NCBI GenBank assembly: GCA_963921795.1
Contig: OY997643.1
Span: forward strand, 69,885,299-69,949,298
Direction of reading: 5' to 3'
Origin: Nannobrachium achirus
Taxonomy: Eukaryota; Chordata; Actinopteri; Myctophiformes; Myctophidae
Length of the DNA: 64,000 nucleotides
Shown: piece by piece, positions 23,424 through 48,180 of the stretch
Numbering within the stretch: position 1 is the stretch's first letter
Layout: the number at the start of each line of letters is the position of its first letter
Translations under genes and position numbers: made by a program
The notes under the pieces: generated by a model
The model's input: only the letters and a program-made list of their open reading frames with translations
What the model was told of the DNA's origin: nothing
Databases searched by the model: none

Positions 23424-23510
23424 TCGGACCTTGGGGAAAACTATTTGGGGAACCCTGGCCTACAGTATTTTTACACAGCATAACATAAGTACAGTGGTGA
23501 GGGTCTACTG

Positions 23511-24080
23511 CAGTGGTTCTCAACCTGTGGGTCGGGAACAGGGCCATAGTTCTGCCCATTTAAAATGACTCCAATACGGAAGTAAAACTTCCTATGATTG
23601 GCCGCTAGTTGCGCTGTTTTCCCCCCCGGACCGATCGCAAAAAGAATTGTTCTCCATTGGATCCCATTCATTTTCCCCTTTCGTTTTCTAACCTTAATTA
23701 ACATTTTCATGAATACTTTATGGTTCCTATCGCTAGTTAAAAATTGCCTTTCAATCACCATCATATTCGTTTTGTCGAAATGTGGTCCAATTTATTTTAA
23801 AATAAATTATAAAGTTGCGGGGGGCGTGGCCAACTAAACTGATACCAGCCGGCTGTGTTCTTCTTCGTGTGCTGTATTTCGGGAGGCTCCGACCACATTC
23901 TCCCATGTATCCCTGCGGTTGCACGTGACCGTTGGCAGCCAATAGCATCCTCTGATGCCTTTACAATCTATGATGGCGACACCCATGCCAAGGACCCATA
24001 TTGTGTCATTTGCGCTGCATAGAAACCAATGGCTTCGCTTTGTCCATATCTTTTATACAGTCTATGGTCGGGAACCCCAG
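23511..24080 (+). mobile_element. family H element start with an inserted repeat
   Basis: CAGTGGTTCTCAACCTGTGG at 23511 is a hAT-type end, and the H body resumes at 24068 (GGGAACCCCAGGGGGGTCCC). The inserted part, 23540-24066 (GATTGGCCGCTAGTTGC, TAGAAACCAATGGCTTCG, TATACAGTCTATGG), is related to 5290-5820. Confidence 0.65.
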
Positions 24081-25090
24081 GGGGGTCCCCAAATTATTTT
24101 GGGGGGTCCCCTGATGATTAACATAATGCACAACATTGTTTTCTCACTCAACAGTAAACAAACCAACATAAAGTTTAAGTGTATATGGGGTATATGCACA
24201 TTACTAAAGTGACAATTTAAATCCTTTTTTATTACCTCTAAAACATTGGCCATATTGTCAAATATTAGAGGCAGAAATTGTGAAAATAGCCGATCTACAT
24301 GCTCACAACGCCTCGCAATGCAAGGCGATAGAACTGTTATACAAAATGCGTGTATGTGTGTGTGTGTTTCGAAATCACATTTGTTGATTCTATCTCATCC
24401 AAATGGGACAGTGTGGAATTTTCTATTACTTTTCTGTGTTTTCCATAGAACATGGATGTCCTATCAGTCAATGGTAAAGAAAAGGTGCTATTATTTGTTC
24501 AGACCCTGTTATATTAACCACTTAAACCCTATAGACTCTGACTGGCGTCCCCATTGGTCTCCCCCTCTACCCCAAACGCATTTGCTGAAAATTGCCGATC
24601 TACAAGCGCACAATGCATCACAACACGATGCATTGTGAGCATGTAGATCTGCCATTTTCACCGTATGTCCAGCCATTATATGGCATGCCCAGAATAGGGA
24701 TGCGAGGGTTCAAGTTATTTTGGGGGGGGTCCTCAGATGATTAACTTAATGTGAAACATTGTTTTCTCACTCAACAGTAAACAAACCAACATAAAGTGCA
24801 CATTTCTAAAGTGACGATTTAAGAACGTTTTAATACCAGTAAAATGACAAATTAAACAGTGGCCAAACTGTCAAATATTAGAGGCAGAAATTGTGCAAAT
24901 AGCAGATCTACATGCTCACAATGCCTCTCAATGCGAGGTGTTGTGAGCATGTAGACCTGCTATGTTCACAATAGAACCATGTTATACAAAATGTAATGCC
25001 TCAACTCTTAGTGCTTGTCAGGATGGGGGGGTCCCCAGTTCAAATATGATTATTTTGGGGGTCCCGGCATGAAAAGTCCTCTAGATGGTA
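24081..25090. mobile_element. family H element remnants with three hairpins
   Basis: Repeated words TTTTCTCACTCAACAGTAAA and GGTCCCC, with hairpins at 24282-24328, 24594-24662 and 24897-24964 (GATCTACATGCTCAC arms). A second H copy begins near 24695. No gene. Confidence 0.65.
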
Positions 25091-25448
25091 AAAAATAAAT
25101 CCTCCTAGATGGTGAAAAGAAAAACATTGTGTGTGTGGTCTGTTGTCGTGTTTGAAAGGGAGGATAACCACTTATTATTTTCTACTGTCTCTCAACAATG
25201 TATGTCAGTAAATGTGCTCTGTGTGGCAGAGAGTAGACAAGAAATGTCACAGAGGCTCCACCGTTAGGCTTACATGTTTTTCTTTATTATCAACATCATG
25301 TTATGGCGACCAGATTGTCAGCTTTGAATAGGTAGCAAAGAGCAGGCGTGGGTTTTCTCGCTCAGGTAAGAGCAGATGAGTTGATGAAACGTTGTGACAT
25401 CGAGGCGAACAGAAACAGAGACACTGATTCAGAGTTTGACCATATCCT
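25091..25448. other. no gene recognised
   Basis: Unique AT-rich spacer before the minisatellite. Confidence 0.5.
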
Positions 25449-26199
25449 TGGATAGTACCTCCCTCAAACTACCAGATCCTTGGATAGTACCTCCCTCAAA
25501 CTACCAGATCCTTGGATAGTACCTCCCTCAAACTACCAGATCCTTGGATAGTACCTCCCTCAAACTACCAGATCCTTGGATAGTACCTCCCTCAAACTAC
25601 CAGATCCTTGGACAGTACCTCCCTCAAACTACCAGATCCTTGGACAGTACCTCCCTCAAACTACCAGATCCTTGGATAGTACCTCCCTCAAACTGCCAGA
25701 TCCTCCCTCAAACTGCCAGATCCTTGGACAGTACCTCCCTCAAACTACCAGATCCTTGGACAGTACCTCCCTCAAACTACCAGATCCTTGGATAGTACCT
25801 CCCTCAAACTGCCAGATCCTCCCTCAAACTGCCAGATCCTTGGACAGTACCTCCCTCAAACTGCCAGATCCTTGGACAGTACCTCCCTCAAACTGCCAGA
25901 TCCTCCCTCAAACTACCAGATCCTTGGATAGTACCTCCCTCAAACTGCCAGATCCTCCCTCAAACTACCAGATCCTTGGACAGTACCTCCCTCAAACTAC
26001 CAGATCCTTGGATAGTACCTCCCTTAAACTACCAGATCCTTCAAACTACCAGATCCTTGGACAGTACCTCCCTCAAACTACCAGATCCTTGGATAGTACC
26101 TCCCTCAAACTGCCAGATCCTCCCTCAAACTACCAGATCCTTGGACAGTACCTCCCTCAAACTACCAGATCCTTGGATAGTACCTCCCTCAAACTACTG
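25449..26199. repeat. 32-bp minisatellite with shortened units
   Basis: Unit CCTTGGATAGTACCTCCCTC plus AAACTACCAGAT, about 25 copies. Variants are GGACAGTAC and CTGCCAGAT, and short units of about 20 bp in which CTTGGATAGTAC is missing. The resulting 252-codon frame is not a gene. Confidence 0.96.
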
Positions 26200-26371
26200 T
26201 GTATAAGAGGGCTCGTTTATATTTCATCACACAACCACGTTGTTTCTGGGGAAATAAGAGATTTTCCTCCGATGAACGGCTTGCTATGCATGTCACACTT
26301 TTTTCAGTTTTTCCAAAATCTGTTATTTTCCTGAAGTAATGTCATGCAACAAAGTATAATCTATATACTGT

Positions 26372-26685
26372 TAGGGATGGGACGATGTGAACATTTCCGA
26401 TTTCACGATTATTGTGACCAAAGAAATCGGGATTTACGATATTATCGCAATAATCGAAATATCCCCAACAACCATTATCCTGGGTTTGGTAGAGAGTGAA
26501 AGAAAAGACTGTATCAAGTATGTATCAAGTATGTATATTAGTATGTTTTACCAATAGAGGTTTTAAGTGGTACCGGATATGCAGCTCGGCCAACGATTTC
26601 GCGATAAATTCAATCTCCACGTTACGATTATCGTGAGTGTTTTTTATCACGATAAACGATAGTATCGCTTATCGTCCAATCCTTA
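26372..26685. mobile_element. TAGGGATGGGACGAT-ended MITE
   Basis: Exact 8-bp target duplication TATACTGT (26364-26371 and 26686-26693). Ends TAGGGATGGGACGATGTG and CGTCCAATCCTTA. Inner words ATTATTGTGACCAAAGAAAT are shared with 5062-5887. The 8-bp duplication again points to hAT-type integration. Confidence 0.85.
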
Positions 26686-26693
26686 TATACTGT

Positions 26694-27221
26694 AGGCTTA
26701 ACCACTTTCAACCAGGCTTCCCTGCAAGGAAGCCATTGTAGGCGTTATAGGCAAACATTTCCAAAGAATTTAAAAAAACGTTCTCGTTCTCAAACATCTT
26801 CAAAAGTAGTGAAAATGGCAGCTCTACAAGCTCACAACATGTTACGATGCCATAGCTATTTTCACTATTTTTGCTAGAAGCCTCCATACGACATGGTATA
26901 TAAAATAATATAGGGCTTATTACGTGTTGTCTAACAGATGTGTTATTGACAATGTCTGCGGAGCAGGACTGTGGAACCATCATGGAGGAATGTTTGAAAC
27001 GCCACTGGCCAAACTGTCAATCAGTGATGGTTAATGACAGGTGTGCAACAACAGACCACAGTGATCTCATCGGTCACTCAAAATACATATTATAGTAATG
27101 GTACTGGAAAAAAACAAATCAACGTCAAATTAACCAGCAAATAAAAGCGAATGACATTGTACCTTTTGAGGTGTATTTAGCAAATCGGCGTCCAAAAGAC
27201 GTTTTGAACAATGGACTGTAC
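26694..27221. other. no gene; one degraded hairpin
   Basis: Hairpin remnant at 26812-26868 (AAATGGCAGCTCTACAAGCT ... ATAGCTATTTTCAC). The rest is unique. Confidence 0.5.
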
Positions 27222-27664
27222 GTTTTCAGGCCAAGGACCCCTTAGTTGAGAGGGAGATGAAGCAGGGACCCCCGCAACCTGTACATATTCCATATAGATT
27301 CCATATTGTTTAATTTTTTGACGGCACAATCATCAGTGTATTTGGAATCATGTCAATTTGTGTTTTCAGATATTTAACCACTTGAACCGCCAATACTTAA
27401 AAAGAACTTGACCTTTCACTCTGCTCTTTGAGCAATCTACAAGCTCACAACGCCTCACAGCGCAAGGCGTTGTGAGTTTGTAGATTGTCTATTTTTTGGC
27501 TAAAGTTCTCTGAATATGGACGCTAGGGTTCAAGTGGTTAATATAAAAAAGGAGGCAAAAAAGAAAGAAGTAAAAAGAAAGATCACACAAAGATTTGGTG
27601 GACCCCTTGTAATAACTCTGAGGACCCCCTAGGGGTCCCGGACCCCCTGTTGAAGACCCCTGCT
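27222..27664. mobile_element. family C element
   Basis: Starts in GTTTTCAGGCCAAGGACCCC and ends GTCCCGGACCCCCTGTTGAA GACCCCTG. Hairpin at 27430-27492. Matches 45661-46073, 48857-49262 and 61758-62092. Confidence 0.75.
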
Positions 27665-27860
27665 TTAACATAAGCCTGCAGTGTTCCCCAAACTCAACAT
27701 GGCACCTGGTCTTAGTATGGCACGGAGGAAAGTGAAAGTTAATAAGTGCCATTATTAGTAACAGAAAAATGCATGTCCAATTGTCCACACATACACTGTT
27801 CACAATAAAATCATTAGTGTACATTTCACTCTGAGAGTTTACATTTGTACACACAGAGTT

Positions 27861-28440
27861 AAAGGTCTAGTTCACCCCCCAAATGACTTTTTCTATTGAT
27901 TACTCATGCCATGCCATTCAATAATAATTTTAGTTTTTTTGTCGCATTCCTAAGACAATAATTTGATTACAATACATTTATCCCCATTGGGGGGTAGATT
28001 TACTATAATCACATTTTTGTCTTAGCAATGCGACAAAAACAAAAAAAAAGTATTATTCTACCACTTTTTGTGGTCACATGTTCAGATAAAGGATTCTGAT
28101 TGGCTTAAAACAGTGGTAAATCAGTCAACAACCTTGAGTTGGCTCATGGACCCCGCCCACTGTTGTGTTGCGGTTGTAACATTGCAAGTTACAACTGTGT
28201 TTTCTTTCATTTTAGAAAAGCAATTTACCATTCGAGGGTCGTGGGTTGTTGGCTGATTTACCACTGTTTTAGGGTTGTTTGGCACGAGGCGTCGGCTACG
28301 CCTCGTGCCACAACCCTGAAACAGTGGTAAATCAGCCAACAACCCACTCCCTCTCATGGTAAATGGCTTACTTGAACTCAAGTCTCCATGGTGTGAGTTA
28401 TCAATAGGGATAAAAAAAACATTTTGGGGTGAACTACTCC
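27861..28440. mobile_element. family K palindromic MITE
   Basis: Ends AAAGGTCTAGTTCACCCCC and GGGGTGAACTACTCCT. Inside are repeated inverted words (GGTAAATCAGTCAACAACC; GGTTGTTGGCTGATTTACC) and a GGCACGAGGCGT...ACGCCTCGTGCC hairpin near 28280-28311. Degraded relatives are at 58640-58802 and the start of one at 63825. Confidence 0.75.
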
Positions 28441-29018
28441 TCAGGCCTAGAATTATTGAATGCTTTAACCAGTGAAAAATAGCAGATATACAAGCTCACA
28501 GCGCGGCACCGAGTGCCGCGCTGCGAGCTTGTAGATCTGCTATTTTTGAAAAAGTCGTGAAAATGTGTGCACATCTTTGAATATATGTATTTTCAAAGCG
28601 AACGTTTGTAACTAAAATCTTGCTTCTGGGTGGTCCCTGGAACTAAATATTTTGAGTTCGGGGTCCGTGGCCAAATAAATATAATTTTGGGGGTCCTTCA
28701 CATGAAAAGGTTTGAGAACCACTGACATAGTAGTCTCTCAAGAACAGACTAATTGAGCCCCAGTTAAGTGAAAAGGACCTTTTCTTTGACGATGGCTGGC
28801 CAGATTGCTGACACAGAAACATAGGGTTTTTAAAAAAAACCTTAGAAGGATTCAAAAGACACTTATAGAACTGGGTCAAAATTCAAATTTTCACGATTTT
28901 TCAAAAATAGCAGATCTACAAGCTCGCAGCGCGGCACTCGGTGCCGCGCTGCGAGCTTGTATATCTGCTATTTTTCACTGGTTAAAGCATTCAATAATTC
29001 TAGGCCTAAATGGGTTAA
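28441..29018. mobile_element. family D hairpin element, well-preserved copy
   Basis: Ends CAGGCCTAGAATTATTGAAT and ATTCAATAATTCTAGGCCTA are a perfect inverted repeat. Hairpins at 28478-28548 and 28905-28976 carry CAGCGCGGCAC arms. It lies just beyond the likely 3' end of gata2. Confidence 0.85.
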
Positions 29019-30203
29019 ATGCACTCTCAGGATTCTATTGTTTGAGCATGGAGTAGAGGGAATGGATGGAAAAGTGAACTTGATCTCTTTATTTCCTGCG
29101 AGTATAAACTTTTAACAGCTCAGAGAAAAAGCACTTAAGCTAAAAAATATATTCATAGTTGGCATAAACAGCATCCGTATTATGTTTCGGGTGACGATAG
29201 TGTAAAAAGAAAGGCAGTGAAAATAAATTATCTGAACAATAATTATAATAACAATAATTATAATAGCAATAATTATAATAAAACAGTCTCAAATTAAGAT
29301 TTATAAACTTTTTTCGTTTACCTGTTTCTTTTTTTTTTTTTTTTGTAAATTCCTTTAAAATAGTCCATGAGCAAAAAAATCCAGCATATTTGTCATAAAA
29401 CGTCATTAAAGGGGGAATCACCCTCGTCTACCCAAAGTTAACCCACGTCCCCTTTTCATTCCTCTTTCACAAATGTACAGTATTCACAGTTAACTACAAT
29501 CCTGTTCGGCACGTTTCCACTGCAGCTAGACAGCATAATATAGTCCGTCTATCACAGGAAGTGATGGAGAAAAAAAAAAAAAAACGTAAAAAGGTGCAAT
29601 TATATTTTCGTGTTTTAATGCGAACAGCCGGGGGTGGGGTTGGGGGTTGGGCGGGGCAGGGCGGGGGATGTAGAATCTACATCGTAGATCATTGTTCTGT
29701 CCTCTCCAATCAAAGCAGGTACCTAAAGGGGGAGGAATATGAACCACGATGCATATTCCCTTCTCCCACACGCCCCCTGGATTCTCCTGGATTCAGCAAG
29801 ACAGTCAAGATCGACGCAGCCGACTGCGTGCAGGGCTTCTCGCACTGGCAAATTGTGCAAACCACTCCCCCCCCCCGTCACCGTAGCTTTCACCTCTCTT
29901 GACCACAAGGCAGGTGTGTTGACAGCGAGGTCCCAAAGGCTTGTAGGAAACCGCCAGGCGAGCGAGTGAGTGCCCACGGCAAGGAAACTAGTGGCCTCGT
30001 GCCTCCATGTCGTACGGGCTGGCGAGCCGGGTGTCCAAATCACTCATGGTGCTTGCCAATGACGGTGCATGTGTTATGTTAACATTAGCGGGCTGGCTAT
30101 TATAGATCCAGGCCACTAACACCCAGCCAAAGAGAGGACAGTGTAGCTATAATGAAAACGATTGGGACGTGGATTGCCGCATTTGTCAGTGCGTAAAAGC
30201 ATA
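29019..30203. other. probable gata2 3' UTR and adjacent unique DNA
   Basis: No coding signal. Contains an AT-rich (ATAATTATA)n stretch at 29233-29282 and GC-rich unique sequence at 29640-30060. If the AATAAA at 29093 is used, much of this is gata2 3' UTR. The frame at 29723-30043 has no family features. Confidence 0.45.
29088..29093 (-). terminator. candidate gata2 polyadenylation signal
   Basis: TTTATT on the plus strand reads AATAAA on the gata2 strand, in non-repetitive DNA 1.5 kb past the stop. If used, the 3' UTR covers 30597 to about 29070 and includes the hairpin element at 30204-30466. The motif is common by chance, so this is weak. Confidence 0.3.
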
Positions 30204-30466
30204 TTGTCACTGTCGGACAGAAACCTCGTATCTCCAGGTTTCAAATGTGTAATTTCTTTCGCAAAGCAAAGCCCTGCTTCATCATACAACGCCGTCGCAC
30301 AAAAGTAGTGAAAACAGCTGATCTACAAGCACACGACGCCTCGCGGCGGTGCGAGGCGTTGTGTGCTTGTAGATCGTCTGTTTTCACTAGTTTAACTCAT
30401 TTTTTAAAACGATAAATACTAAACGAACGGTTTTGGACATACAAGGTTTCCACCCGACAACGACGA
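30204..30466 (+). mobile_element. family B hairpin MITE, 132 bp past the gata2 stop
   Basis: Ends TTGTCACTGTCGGACAGAAA and CACCCGACAACGACGA, with TA on both sides. The hairpin at 30315-30385 pairs ATCTACAAGCACACGACGCC with its complement. It would lie in gata2 transcripts. Confidence 0.85.
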
Positions 30467-30597
30467 TATGTGCGCCGACCGCGTGTCTGAGTGTCTTTGG
30501 TGGCAGGTAGGTACACCCCTCAAACGAGATGCCACCCCACCGTTTATGTCCTATCTGAGCCGCCCCACCATCACCCCCTCTCCTCCTCCTCCTCCTC

Positions 30598-43252
<12,655 letters not shown>

Positions 43253-43598
43253 GTCTCAGGTGCTTTTCTCCCGGGGCGGCCGGGCTGTCCTGTCCCAACC
43301 GAACCGAACCGAGCGGAGGACGGCCTTGAACTTGAATATATTCCCCCTCTGTAAAACCGTCGTGTCCTTTTTATTCGAGGTGGTCCTCAAAGGAATCGAA
43401 CTGTACGAGACGACCACGATGGTATTGAAGAAGAAGAAAACGGACGTTTTTGTTTCATTTAAAGGCTAAAGAAAAGGCGATCATTTGCAGTCTGTTATAA
43501 AGGCCTTCTTCTTCCCTCCTCTTCTGTCTTGAAACTGCATGTCCCGTTTGGTTTGACACTGGAGACCTGTAAACACCAAATATAGGAGGTTAATATTT

Positions 43599-43600
<2 letters not shown>
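43253..43600 (-). other. gata2: gata2 5' leader region
   Basis: GC-rich just upstream of the ATG, then AT-rich. Part is 5' UTR, but a leader exon boundary or transcription start could not be fixed. Confidence 0.4.
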
Positions 43601-43682
<82 letters not shown>

Positions 43683-43694
43683 GCGTGTGCGTGT
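43601..43694. repeat. (GT)n microsatellite
   Basis: About 40 GT units followed by GTGCGT units, 350 bp upstream of the gata2 start codon. Confidence 0.97.
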
Positions 43695-45186
43695 GGCCAC
43701 GGTCATGTAAGGAAGAGCTGGTGGACACTGCTCCTTTTTAGGTGTCTTAATAACGCCTATGTGATGCCTCGAGATGCATGATGACACGATATACAAATCA
43801 TCATTCACACGACCCACGATGTTTTGGACTATATAATAACTGAAATCGCTTCATCTATAAATCGCATTTATAACTCCTCTGAAAGTAAACGAACCTCGCT
43901 CCAAAAGAGGAAAAATATTAGACATGTTTATGACCCTTTATAAGGGCTGTCAAGTTTTGATAAAGAGTGAACCATATTTCCATACCTCGTCAGTTCCTTG
44001 TTAAAATACAGCGTCGATTCCATGCAGGTCGATTCCTCTCATGAAAATTGCTTCTTTCTTTCTATCCAGAACTCAAAATGCTGTGGGGAAAAAAGGCTTA
44101 AATAGTAGTCTTTCTGTTGGGCGTGCGCGTTTGTTTCTTCTCTCTGCGAACTGTAAGTGATGTCTGTGTCTTCTCTTCGGGGAGTTTAAGCAGCAACATG
44201 TAACTGTGGCTGCCTGCGCTGAGGCGCCAGGGATGTCATGCTCACAGGGCGGAGTCTGGTGGACTCTGGCTGAGCCAATTGGATGAAGCTCCGCTTCAAG
44301 GATCCAACGATCCAACCATGATCCAACCCCTCCCTGAGATCCTTCAAGCCAGCCCAGCGCCACTAGAAAACACTGGCCGTATAGCATATCCATGGCCGTT
44401 CAATAGGCTGGCTATAACATATTTTTATTTTATTATTCCTATAGTGAAAGTCCTCATTTAAATAGTCTATAGCCTACATATTTTAGCCTCTATGCAGTCA
44501 GGTATAGGCTAGCCTAAAATCTGCAGGCTGATACTGTCTTAAAGTCTAAATTGGAATTGGGCTAATTGCCTCGATTTCTATTTGGCTCAAGGTTTGAAAA
44601 CTTGAACTTTATAGGCTACTTAAATCGCCTGCAAATAGTTACTTTAGAAAAACCAAACCTAAAAAGAAACAAATCACATGCAACAATATAGGCTATCTTC
44701 CCCGAAACCTTAATAAAGTAATTGTTTAATGTTGCTTTGATGGGCTGGGAAATTAAACAGGCAGTTCAAGTGAAATTAAATGAGAATGAAATGCTATTGA
44801 AGGAAGTGCAACAGCATCATATCTGAAATGATGCTAAATGGTGTTATTTCACTGACAGGAAAAGGAGCAAAGGTCACTCTTTCTAGGCACCTGTTGGAGT
44901 TGAGTTTGACACTGGTCCCTCGGGGCTCTATAGCCTATGGTGACTTTTCTGTTTTATCTCAATATCTGTCAGACTGTTTGCCATGGAATTCACAATAAAC
45001 TGCTCAGCAAACTAATTTGGCAAATCCAACTTGTGATGAAACTAAACTGATCACTTCCTCTCCTCTCCTCTCTTTCTCCCCCTCTTCCCCTTTATTATTA
45101 TTGTGTTTTCATGTTGTAAAAATGTCTTTCTTTACCGGTTTAATATGCACTTCTGCTGTATTTCTTTAGTAACCCCCTCACTCCCC

Positions 45187-45188
<2 letters not shown>
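43695..45188. other. gata2 promoter-proximal unique DNA
   Basis: No gene. TGATAA motifs and a TTATTATATAGTCC stretch (gata2 strand, near 43830) could be promoter parts. Open frames lack family features. Contains the ATCCAACGATCCAACCATGA direct repeats near 44300. Confidence 0.45.

Positions 45189-45260
<72 letters not shown>
45189..45260. repeat. (CT)n microsatellite
   Basis: About 34 CT units upstream of the duplicated segment. Confidence 0.97.
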
Positions 45261-45263
<3 letters not shown>

Positions 45264-45411
45264 GATGATTGACAGGCAGTATCAGCAGAGGGAACGCGCA
45301 GAGCCCTGAACGGCCAACATTGCCGCCTGCTTGACGCCGTTTACTGACGTCACCGCATCTTTAGTGGAGAAAATACTATAATGATGAGGAAATGAACTTT
45401 ATTTTTAGGAC

Positions 45412-45481
<70 letters not shown>

Positions 45482-46407
45482 GGTAGCAGGAGATCTGCTG
45501 TACATCCCAATGGAAGAGAACTGGAGCTGATATTTAAACCATATCACCATTAATAATAGTTCAAGTAGGCCTTGCCTGATTGCCTAAATCTTTTGATTTT
45601 TCCCCCCCCGAAAAAAAAAAACAGTTTAATGACTGTTGAGGATTGGAACCTTTGTATCACAGGGGTCTCCAACGTTTTCAGGCCAAGGACCCCTTAGTCT
45701 AGAGAGAGATGAAGCGGGGACCCCCACAACAACCTGTTCATAGATTCCATATCAATCATCAGTGTATTTTGGATTCATGTCAATTTGTATTTGTATTTTT
45801 TTTTTTAGATATTTAACCACTTGAACCGTCATAATACCTAATAAACTTGACCTTTCCCTACTCTTTTCCCCTCTACACCAAACCTCTTTCCCAAAAATAG
45901 CCAATAAGCTTATAGATCTGCTATTTTTTGGCTAAAGTTCTCAGAATATGGACAGTCTAGGGTTCATGTGGAAAGGAGAAAAAAACTTTCTATCACTCAA
46001 AGATTTGGAGGACCCCCTATAGTAACTCTGAGGACCCCCTAGGGGTCCCCGACCCCCTGTTGAAGACCCCTGCAGATATCAATAAAGAATACCTGGCTGC
46101 TAATTTCACTTTTGATTTAAATAGTCACTCCGACCCCCAAAACACTGACATGTTCCTATACTCACCTTCAATAATATGATTTGACTCATAGGCTTATAAC
46201 TTATAAGATCCGTACGTGTAGGCTATACCTTTTGGTGTCTTTTTCCACCACTCTAACACCTATCCCTTCTCAGTGATGAAATATAATAACTTATCATCAA
46301 TCATCAGTGTCTGTCGTCATCATTGTCGTTATCATCCTCATCATCATACTGGAGTTTTACGCATGAGACCATTATGTGATCTGATAAAGTGTGTCTCTCA
46401 TACGTTG

Positions 46408-46627
46408 GTCCCAGAGGCGTCAATTGGGTATGGCAAGCTATGGCAGCTGCGGAGCTGCCATACCTTGGCTTACAGGGGGAAATAATAAAATGTAATTGTC
46501 ATCGTGCCTGTTGCTAAGGTATGGCAACATGACTGGTGTCTTCCGCGCGCGCGAGGGCGCGTGTGCAAGACACCAGTCATGTTGCCATACCTTAGCTTTT
46601 TCTGAACTGACGCCGCTGGTTGGTGCC
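46408..46627. mobile_element. foldback element, family E, full copy
   Basis: Ends CCAGAGGCGTCAATT and AACTGACGCCGCTGG are inverted. The central palindrome at 46513-46596 pairs GCTAAGGTATGGCAACATGA CTGGTGTCTT with its complement around a CG-rich loop. A second copy starts at 63871, and half of one is at 49588-49650. Confidence 0.8.
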
Positions 46628-47354
46628 AAGGAGGCTTTGGCCTTTGGGTCATCATGGACCAGTGGAGGGTCCATGATCACAAGCACCGCACAGCTGGCAT
46701 TTCTATGAGTTAAATGGGTGGAGTATACTATAGCCTATACTTTAATTAACACATTCATTTGAGTAAAATATCACCGCCCCTCGTTTTCTATAGGCTATCA
46801 GGCCTGGCATAAAAATACACCGATCCATCCCTCATATGGGCTGGGTCATCATGGCTATCCAATTATTAAACATAAACAACCCCCTACAACAAAATAAAAT
46901 CGGTGTAATTTGGATCTTGTTCAATTGATTGATGAAAGTATCATGCATGGGCAGAGACAGCATTTTAGGCCAATTCTCTCCATTTATCAGGAATTATTCG
47001 TATTTTTGAGTTAGGCTATGACTTATTATAGAAACCTTTTTTGTTTCATTAAACCATGCCCCTCGTTTCAAAGGTGACAAATAGGTTCTAAATTCTACCA
47101 ATTTTGCCAATTGGCTGTCAAATCCCATTCCTTTTATGCTAAGGATATACAGATAAAATATAAACTTAATATAGCTTTAAAGAATGCAGGAGGAGGAGGT
47201 ATATCTGGACAAAATATTCCCATTCAAAAAGTGTGCCAAAAAATATTAGCAGTAATAATCAGAATGATAATGTGCAGATACAAGCTCGAAGCGTGAGCTG
47301 TTTTGATCCGCGGGCCGGGGCGAGTAGGGGCGACACGCAGCCTTCTTGATGCCG

Positions 47355-47372
47355 AGATAAGAGGCCTTATCA
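47355..47372 (-). promoter_or_regulatory. inverted GATA pair upstream of gata2, first copy
   Basis: AGATAAGAGGCCTTATCA is two GATA sites facing each other, inside about 200 bp of non-repetitive DNA (47280-47470), 4.1 kb upstream of the gata2 start codon. Mammalian GATA2 has autoregulated elements at comparable distances (-1.8, -2.8 and -3.9 kb). The equivalent site in the second copy of the duplication is at 50410-50426. Confidence 0.5.
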
Positions 47373-47928
47373 GCGGCCAACATCCACTCTTCCATCTCCA
47401 CATTAATTCAATCCCCCCGCGCTGATCTGTTTCTCCGCCGCTCCGTCGCTCTTCCAAAAGCACCACGCTCTGTAGTGTGTGTGTGTGTGTGTGTGTGGAT
47501 CCATCCTTATTGTCGGCGTGCACAATCTCAATCAAGTCAACAAAGGAGAAAGGAGAGATTTAAGCCTAAATGAGTTTAGTGAACCATATATAGCAGGGAC
47601 TACCATTTAAACGGAACTGGGGCTTTATACTGATGGCGATGGAGGATAATAAGCCTACAAAATAAGCCGAATAATAAAGCAATATCATCACATCTAAAGT
47701 CTACAATAGCAAAATAATAAGCAGGCAACTGTTTAAATATGTGTTTAAATATATATAGAGAATAATATGTATTTGTTGTTGTAGCATTATTTATGTATTA
47801 TTATTATTATTATTCGTGTATTGCGTTTATAGGCCTAATTTGTTGAACACATTTTATCATATTATCTGTGGCCTATTGATCATCCAACTCTTATTATGCA
47901 CTCTTATTGCTTCTAATGAAACCTCTCT

Positions 47929-47997
<69 letters not shown>

Positions 47998-48024
47998 TGG
48001 GTGCGTGCGTGCGTGCGTGCGTGC

Positions 48025-48093
<69 letters not shown>

Positions 48094-48180
48094 AGAGGAG
48101 AGGAGGAGAGGAGAGGAGAGGGGAATCCAGTGCTTGTTGTAGGATCCTTGTGGGTCCCCCCTCCTCCTGATTATAAGCAT

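Larger units (their letters stand above)
20534..23457 (+). mobile_element. non-autonomous hAT-like element, family G, with nested MITE and internally amplified satellite
   Basis: Exact 8-bp target duplication GCCTACAG at 20526-20533 and 23458-23465. Perfect terminal repeats CAGGGTTCCCC and GGGGAACCCTG. Left to right: GGCGGCCCGCGGGCC region, family B MITE (20649-20907), then a 39-bp tandem array (20956-23423), then the short right end. With one unit instead of about 63 it would be roughly 0.5 kb. Confidence 0.92.

Noticed and set aside
20957-23568. Long open frames of 662, 829 and 613 codons
   Set aside because: They lie in a 39-bp tandem repeat whose unit length is divisible by three. They are open on both strands and have no family resemblance.
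25544-26334. 252-codon open frame
   Set aside because: It is a 32-bp minisatellite read through. There is no start context or homology.
29723-30043. 106-codon frame next to the gata2 end
   Set aside because: No family resemblance, and it lies in the probable 3' UTR of gata2.
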